Source: Arthrobacter sp. (GTDB lineage Bacteria > Actinomycetota > Actinomycetes > Actinomycetales > Micrococcaceae). Taken from it: a DNA stretch of 64,000 bases. Both the position numbers and the translations under genes were made by a program. Location of the stretch: assembly GCA_025464925.1 (NCBI GenBank), contig JAODMS010000241.1:3783-67782 (forward strand), written 5' to 3'. Position 1 is the first letter of the stretch, and the number at the start of each line of letters is the position of its first letter. Under the pieces are notes generated by a model. The model had not been told where the DNA came from. It made no database searches and saw only the letters and a list, made by a program, of their open reading frames with translations. Of this stretch, positions 61,361 to 64,000 are shown piece by piece.

Positions 61361-63526
61361 ATGCCGCTGGCCATCACCGAGGACCATCAGTCCCTCGCCG
61401 ACGTCGCCCGCGCGTTCCTGCGTGACAGCAAGGTGACGGACCAGGCCCGGGCGGCCCTGGAGTCCCCGGACGCCCCCACGGCCCGCGGTGATTTCTGGGC
61501 CCGGTTGGCCGGCATGGGCTGGACCGGGCTGCACCTCCCCGAGGAGTTCGGCGGCGAGGGAGCCGGCCTCGAGGAACTGGCGGTAATCGTGGAGGAGCTG
61601 GGCCGCTCGGTCGTCCCGGGCCCGTTCCTCGCCTCCGCGGTGGCCTCGGCGACCATCGACCGGGCGGGGTCTGATGCCCAGCGCGCGCGCTGGCTGCCCG
61701 GCTTCGCCGCAGGCAGCACTGTTGCCGGAATCGCCCTCACCCCCGCGGCGCCCGGCGTCGCACGTACGGCCGACGGCCTGACCGGTGACGCCGGTCCGGC
61801 TCTGGCCGGTCGCGCCGCCGACGTCCTACTGGTCGTCACCGGGGACGACGTCGTCGTGGTCGCCGTGGACGCCGCCGGGGTCACCGTGGAGCCGCTGACG
61901 GCTCTCGACCCGACACAGGATCTCGCCCGCATCCGGCTGGCGGGCGTCGCCGTCACCGAGGACGACATCCTGCCCGGCGCGGCCGCCGTCCTCACCCGGC
62001 TGGCCCGGACCCTGGGCGCGGCCGAGGCCTCCGGCGGCGCCCGTGCCGCTCTGGACATGGCTCTGGAGTACGCGAAGGTCCGCGAGCAGTTCGGGCGGAT
62101 CATCGGGTCGTTCCAGGCGATCAAGCACCACCTGGCCGAGATGCTGGTCCGAGCCGAGCTGGCCGTCGCGGTGGCCTGGGACGCTGCCCGCGCCGACGGC
62201 CAGCCGGAGCAGGCCGCTCTGGCAGCCGACGTGGCCGCGGCGATCGCGCTGGACGCCTACATCACCAACGCCCGGGTCAACATTCAGATTCACGGCGGGA
62301 TCGGCTTCACCTGGGAACACGACGCCCACCTGTTTCTCCGTCGCGCGAGCGGTCTGGCGGCGCTGGTGGGCCCGGGAGACGCCGCGCGGCGTTCGGTCTA
62401 TGCCCAGACGCTGTCGGGCACCCGTCGGGCGTACGGCGTCGACCTCCCCGAGGAGGCCGAGCAGTACCGCGTCGAGGCGCGCGCCTTCGTTGAGCGCTAC
62501 GAGGCGACGCCGGACGCCGACCGCCGGGCCCTGCTGGCCACCTCCGGATACCTGATGCCGCACTGGTCCCCGCCGTACGGCCTGGGTGCCGGCCCCGTGC
62601 AGCAGCTGGTTCTCGAGGAAGAGCTCGCCGACATCCCGATGCCCAACCTGGGCATCGGGTCGTGGCTGGTGCTCACGCTGACCCAGCAAGCCGCCCCCGA
62701 GCAGGTGGAGCGCTGGGTCGCCCCGAGCCTGGCGGGCGAGCTTCGCTGGTGCCAGTTGTTCAGCGAGCCCGGCGCCGGATCCGACGCCGCAGCGGTCACA
62801 ACCAAGGGCGTCCGCGTCGAAGGTGGCTGGTTGGTCAACGGCCAGAAGGTCTGGACCAGCGACGCGATGAACTGCAACCGTGGCCTGGCGACGGTCCGCA
62901 CCAACCCCGACGCCCCGAAGCACAAGGGCATCACCGCGATGGCCATCGACATGAAGGCGCCAGGCGTGCAGGTACGTCCCCTGCGAGAGATCACCGGTGA
63001 GGCGCTGTTCAACGAGGTCTTCTTCGACGACGTGTTCATCCCCGACTCCGACGTCGTCGGCGAGGTGGACAACGGCTGGACCGTGGCCCGGGCAACCCTT
63101 GGCAACGAGCGAGTCACCATCGGCGGGGGCAGCCGCGAGGGGCTGGCCGCGACCGAGCTGACCGAGCTCGCCGAGAGGTTCACACCGGGTGACGGCGCCG
63201 CCATCGTCGCCGTGGGTGCGCTGATCGCCGAGGAGCAGGCGATGGTCCTCCTCAACCTGCGGGCCGTGGCCCGTGCGCTGGCCTCCACCGGCCCGGGGCC
63301 GGAGGGCAACATCACCAAGCTCCTGTCGGCCGAGCACGCCCAGCGGGTCACCGAGGAAGGGATGCGGATCGCCGGTCCCGCGGCGGTCATAGGCGAGACG
63401 CCGGAGCTGACCTTCGAGTACCTGTTCGACCGGTGCCTCACGATCGCCGGCGGCACGTCGGAGATCACGCGCAACGTGATCGCCGAGCGGATCCTCGGCC
63501 TTCCGCGGGATCCGCTGAACCGCTGA
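61361..63526 (+). CDS. fused two-domain acyl-CoA dehydrogenase (FadE34-like)
   Basis: 721 residues, about twice the usual length. Residues 1 to about 350 are a beta-type acyl-CoA dehydrogenase (LHLPEEFGGEGAGLEELAVI, YAKVREQFGRIIGSFQAIKH, IQIHGGIGFTWEHDAHLFL) without the FAD block. Residues about 365-721 are an alpha-type unit (QLFSEPGAGSDAAAVTTKG, LVNGQKVWTSDAMNC, LTIAGGTSEITRNVIAERIL). This is the fused-heterodimer layout of mycobacterial FadE34 (about 711 residues), which acts on bile-acid/steroid-type acyl-CoA. It is the fused counterpart of the two split pairs at 20986/22189 and 27541/28680. Confidence 0.92.
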   Translation: MPLAITEDHQSLADVARAFLRDSKVTDQARAALESPDAPTARGDFWARLAGMGWTGLHLPEEFGGEGAGLEELAVIVEELGRSVVPGPFLASAVASATIDRAGSDAQRARWLPGFAAGSTVAGIALTPAAPGVARTADGLTGDAGPALAGRAADVLLVVTGDDVVVVAVDAAGVTVEPLTALDPTQDLARIRLAGVAVTEDDILPGAAAVLTRLARTLGAAEASGGARAALDMALEYAKVREQFGRIIGSFQAIKHHLAEMLVRAELAVAVAWDAARADGQPEQAALAADVAAAIALDAYITNARVNIQIHGGIGFTWEHDAHLFLRRASGLAALVGPGDAARRSVYAQTLSGTRRAYGVDLPEEAEQYRVEARAFVERYEATPDADRRALLATSGYLMPHWSPPYGLGAGPVQQLVLEEELADIPMPNLGIGSWLVLTLTQQAAPEQVERWVAPSLAGELRWCQLFSEPGAGSDAAAVTTKGVRVEGGWLVNGQKVWTSDAMNCNRGLATVRTNPDAPKHKGITAMAIDMKAPGVQVRPLREITGEALFNEVFFDDVFIPDSDVVGEVDNGWTVARATLGNERVTIGGGSREGLAATELTELAERFTPGDGAAIVAVGALIAEEQAMVLLNLRAVARALASTGPGPEGNITKLLSAEHAQRVTEEGMRIAGPAAVIGETPELTFEYLFDRCLTIAGGTSEITRNVIAERILGLPRDPLNR

Positions 63527-63565
63527 TTTTCGCCGTGCGAGCCAGAGTCGTCCGCCAGGCCTGAC

Positions 63566-63606
63566 AGAGGGCGGTAGCCCACCATTGCGGTGGGCTACCG
63601 CCCTCT
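63566..63606 (+). terminator. terminator of the FadE34-like gene
   Basis: A perfect 18-bp stem (63566-63583 with 63589-63606) and a 5-base loop, 40 bases after the stop codon, followed by a T/C-rich stretch. From here to 63875 I see no gene. Confidence 0.8.
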
Positions 63607-63875
63607 CTTCTTCCGCCGGGCGGTCGAGCTCTGCCCCCACCCCCGACATGACGCCATGTCTCGTGCAGCCGGTATGGACTGTGCCCTGGAGCACCCTGGG
63701 CCTTGCTCACCCGTCACTCCCCGGCGCAACGGCGTCCGAAAGCGGAAGACGATCACACCCGCGCTCCTCGTCCCGTTCGATGACGCCGTCGGTGAGCGCT
63801 CCCGTTCACGGACCATCGGACAGGCACCGCTCGGCGCCCCCTCCCCCTCCATCAGCGGAGGAAGGCGAAGCACCG

Positions 63876-64000
63876 ATGAGCGGGGTCCCGGGCGGCCTGG
63901 CCGTGATCGAGATCGGGGGCCCGGTCTGTCGGTGGCAGGAGCCGGGCTCCAGTTCGCGGCCCTCAGTGCCTAGGTCGTGCCTATCCAGCCACCCGGGGCC
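63876..64000 (+). other. possible CoA-transferase N-terminal fragment at the window edge
   Basis: ATG 63876, with GGAGGAAGG about 10 bases upstream, reads MSGVPGGLAVIEIGGPV, which resembles the first strand of a family III CoA-transferase. After that the frame loses GC bias, while GAGLQFAALSA, fitting the continuation, appears in another frame and then stops. It is either a frameshifted remnant or a chance match; the sequence ends before this can be judged. Confidence 0.3.

Noticed and set aside
1..64000. CRISPR arrays, tRNA or rRNA genes, prophage, transposase genes
   Set aside because: No regularly spaced repeats, cloverleaf-like or rRNA sequence, integrase/transposase frames or target-site duplications were noticed on reading both strands.

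Overview
The window is about 70% GC, with very high GC at codon third positions, many GTG starts and dense GTGA/ATGA stop-start overlaps. A mycofactocin-type SDR, a luciferase-like (F420-type) oxidoreductase, small [3Fe-4S] P450 ferredoxins and a DUF2889 protein together point to an actinobacterium (Actinomycetota). I see no rRNA, tRNA, CRISPR array, phage genes or intact insertion sequence. Almost everything reads as one large accessory catabolic region for a hydrophobic, carboxylated or carboxylatable substrate (terpenoid, steroid side chain or branched/alicyclic acid). The exact substrate cannot be read from the sequence.

Layout. 1-9 kb: oxidative entry module with a mycofactocin-type SDR, a putidaredoxin-reductase-like flavoprotein, ferredoxins, an FprA-like NADPH:ferredoxin reductase, an aldehyde dehydrogenase, a P450 flanked by two ferredoxins, and a family III CoA-transferase. 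9-16 kb: MoxR ATPase/VWA pair, two unrecognised small genes, two MFS transporters and an aldo/keto reductase. 16-20 kb: flavin reductase, enoyl-CoA hydratase, SDR, cupin, MFS. 20-27 kb (minus): SDR, a split acyl-CoA dehydrogenase pair, tandem SRPBCC genes (one decayed), a wrecked MFS gene, and a DUF35 + SCP2-thiolase-like pair. 27-35 kb: a second split acyl-CoA dehydrogenase pair with a thioesterase, then SDRs, hydratase and two TetR regulators. 35-52 kb: three double-length CaiB/BaiF CoA-transferases, an orphan ABC binding protein, a second DUF35/thiolase-like pair, an atypical CoA-transferase, two hydrolase/esterase-type genes, a true thiolase and a luciferase-like oxidoreductase. 52-64 kb: small Cys-rich protein, ACMSD-like hydrolase, third DUF35/thiolase-like pair, a small conserved-looking protein, two TetR regulators, DUF2889 protein, acyl-CoA synthetase and a FadE34-like fused acyl-CoA dehydrogenase.

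Inferred logic: P450 and ferredoxins hydroxylate the substrate, and SDR and ALDH oxidise it to an acid. A CoA ligase or CoA-transferases activate it. Acyl-CoA dehydrogenases, hydratases and type-II hydroxyacyl-CoA dehydrogenase-like SDRs carry out beta-oxidation cycles. Carbon-carbon cleavage is by the true thiolase or by the Cys-less thiolase-like/DUF35 pairs, which resemble the Ltp2-type retro-aldolases of steroid side-chain degradation.

The most notable sequence-level observations are: (i) two genes (a 7Fe ferredoxin and the MoxR ATPase) each broken by a short perfect tandem duplication (19 bp and 23 bp); (ii) several other decayed genes (MFS, SRPBCC, SDR, thiolase tail) inside an otherwise intact catabolic region; (iii) three double CoA-transferases in which only the C-terminal half keeps the Asp at the catalytic position; (iv) three DUF35/thiolase-like pairs in which a glycine run replaces the nucleophilic Cys, with no MaoC hydratase nearby; (v) several unrecognised small genes embedded in the catabolic operons.
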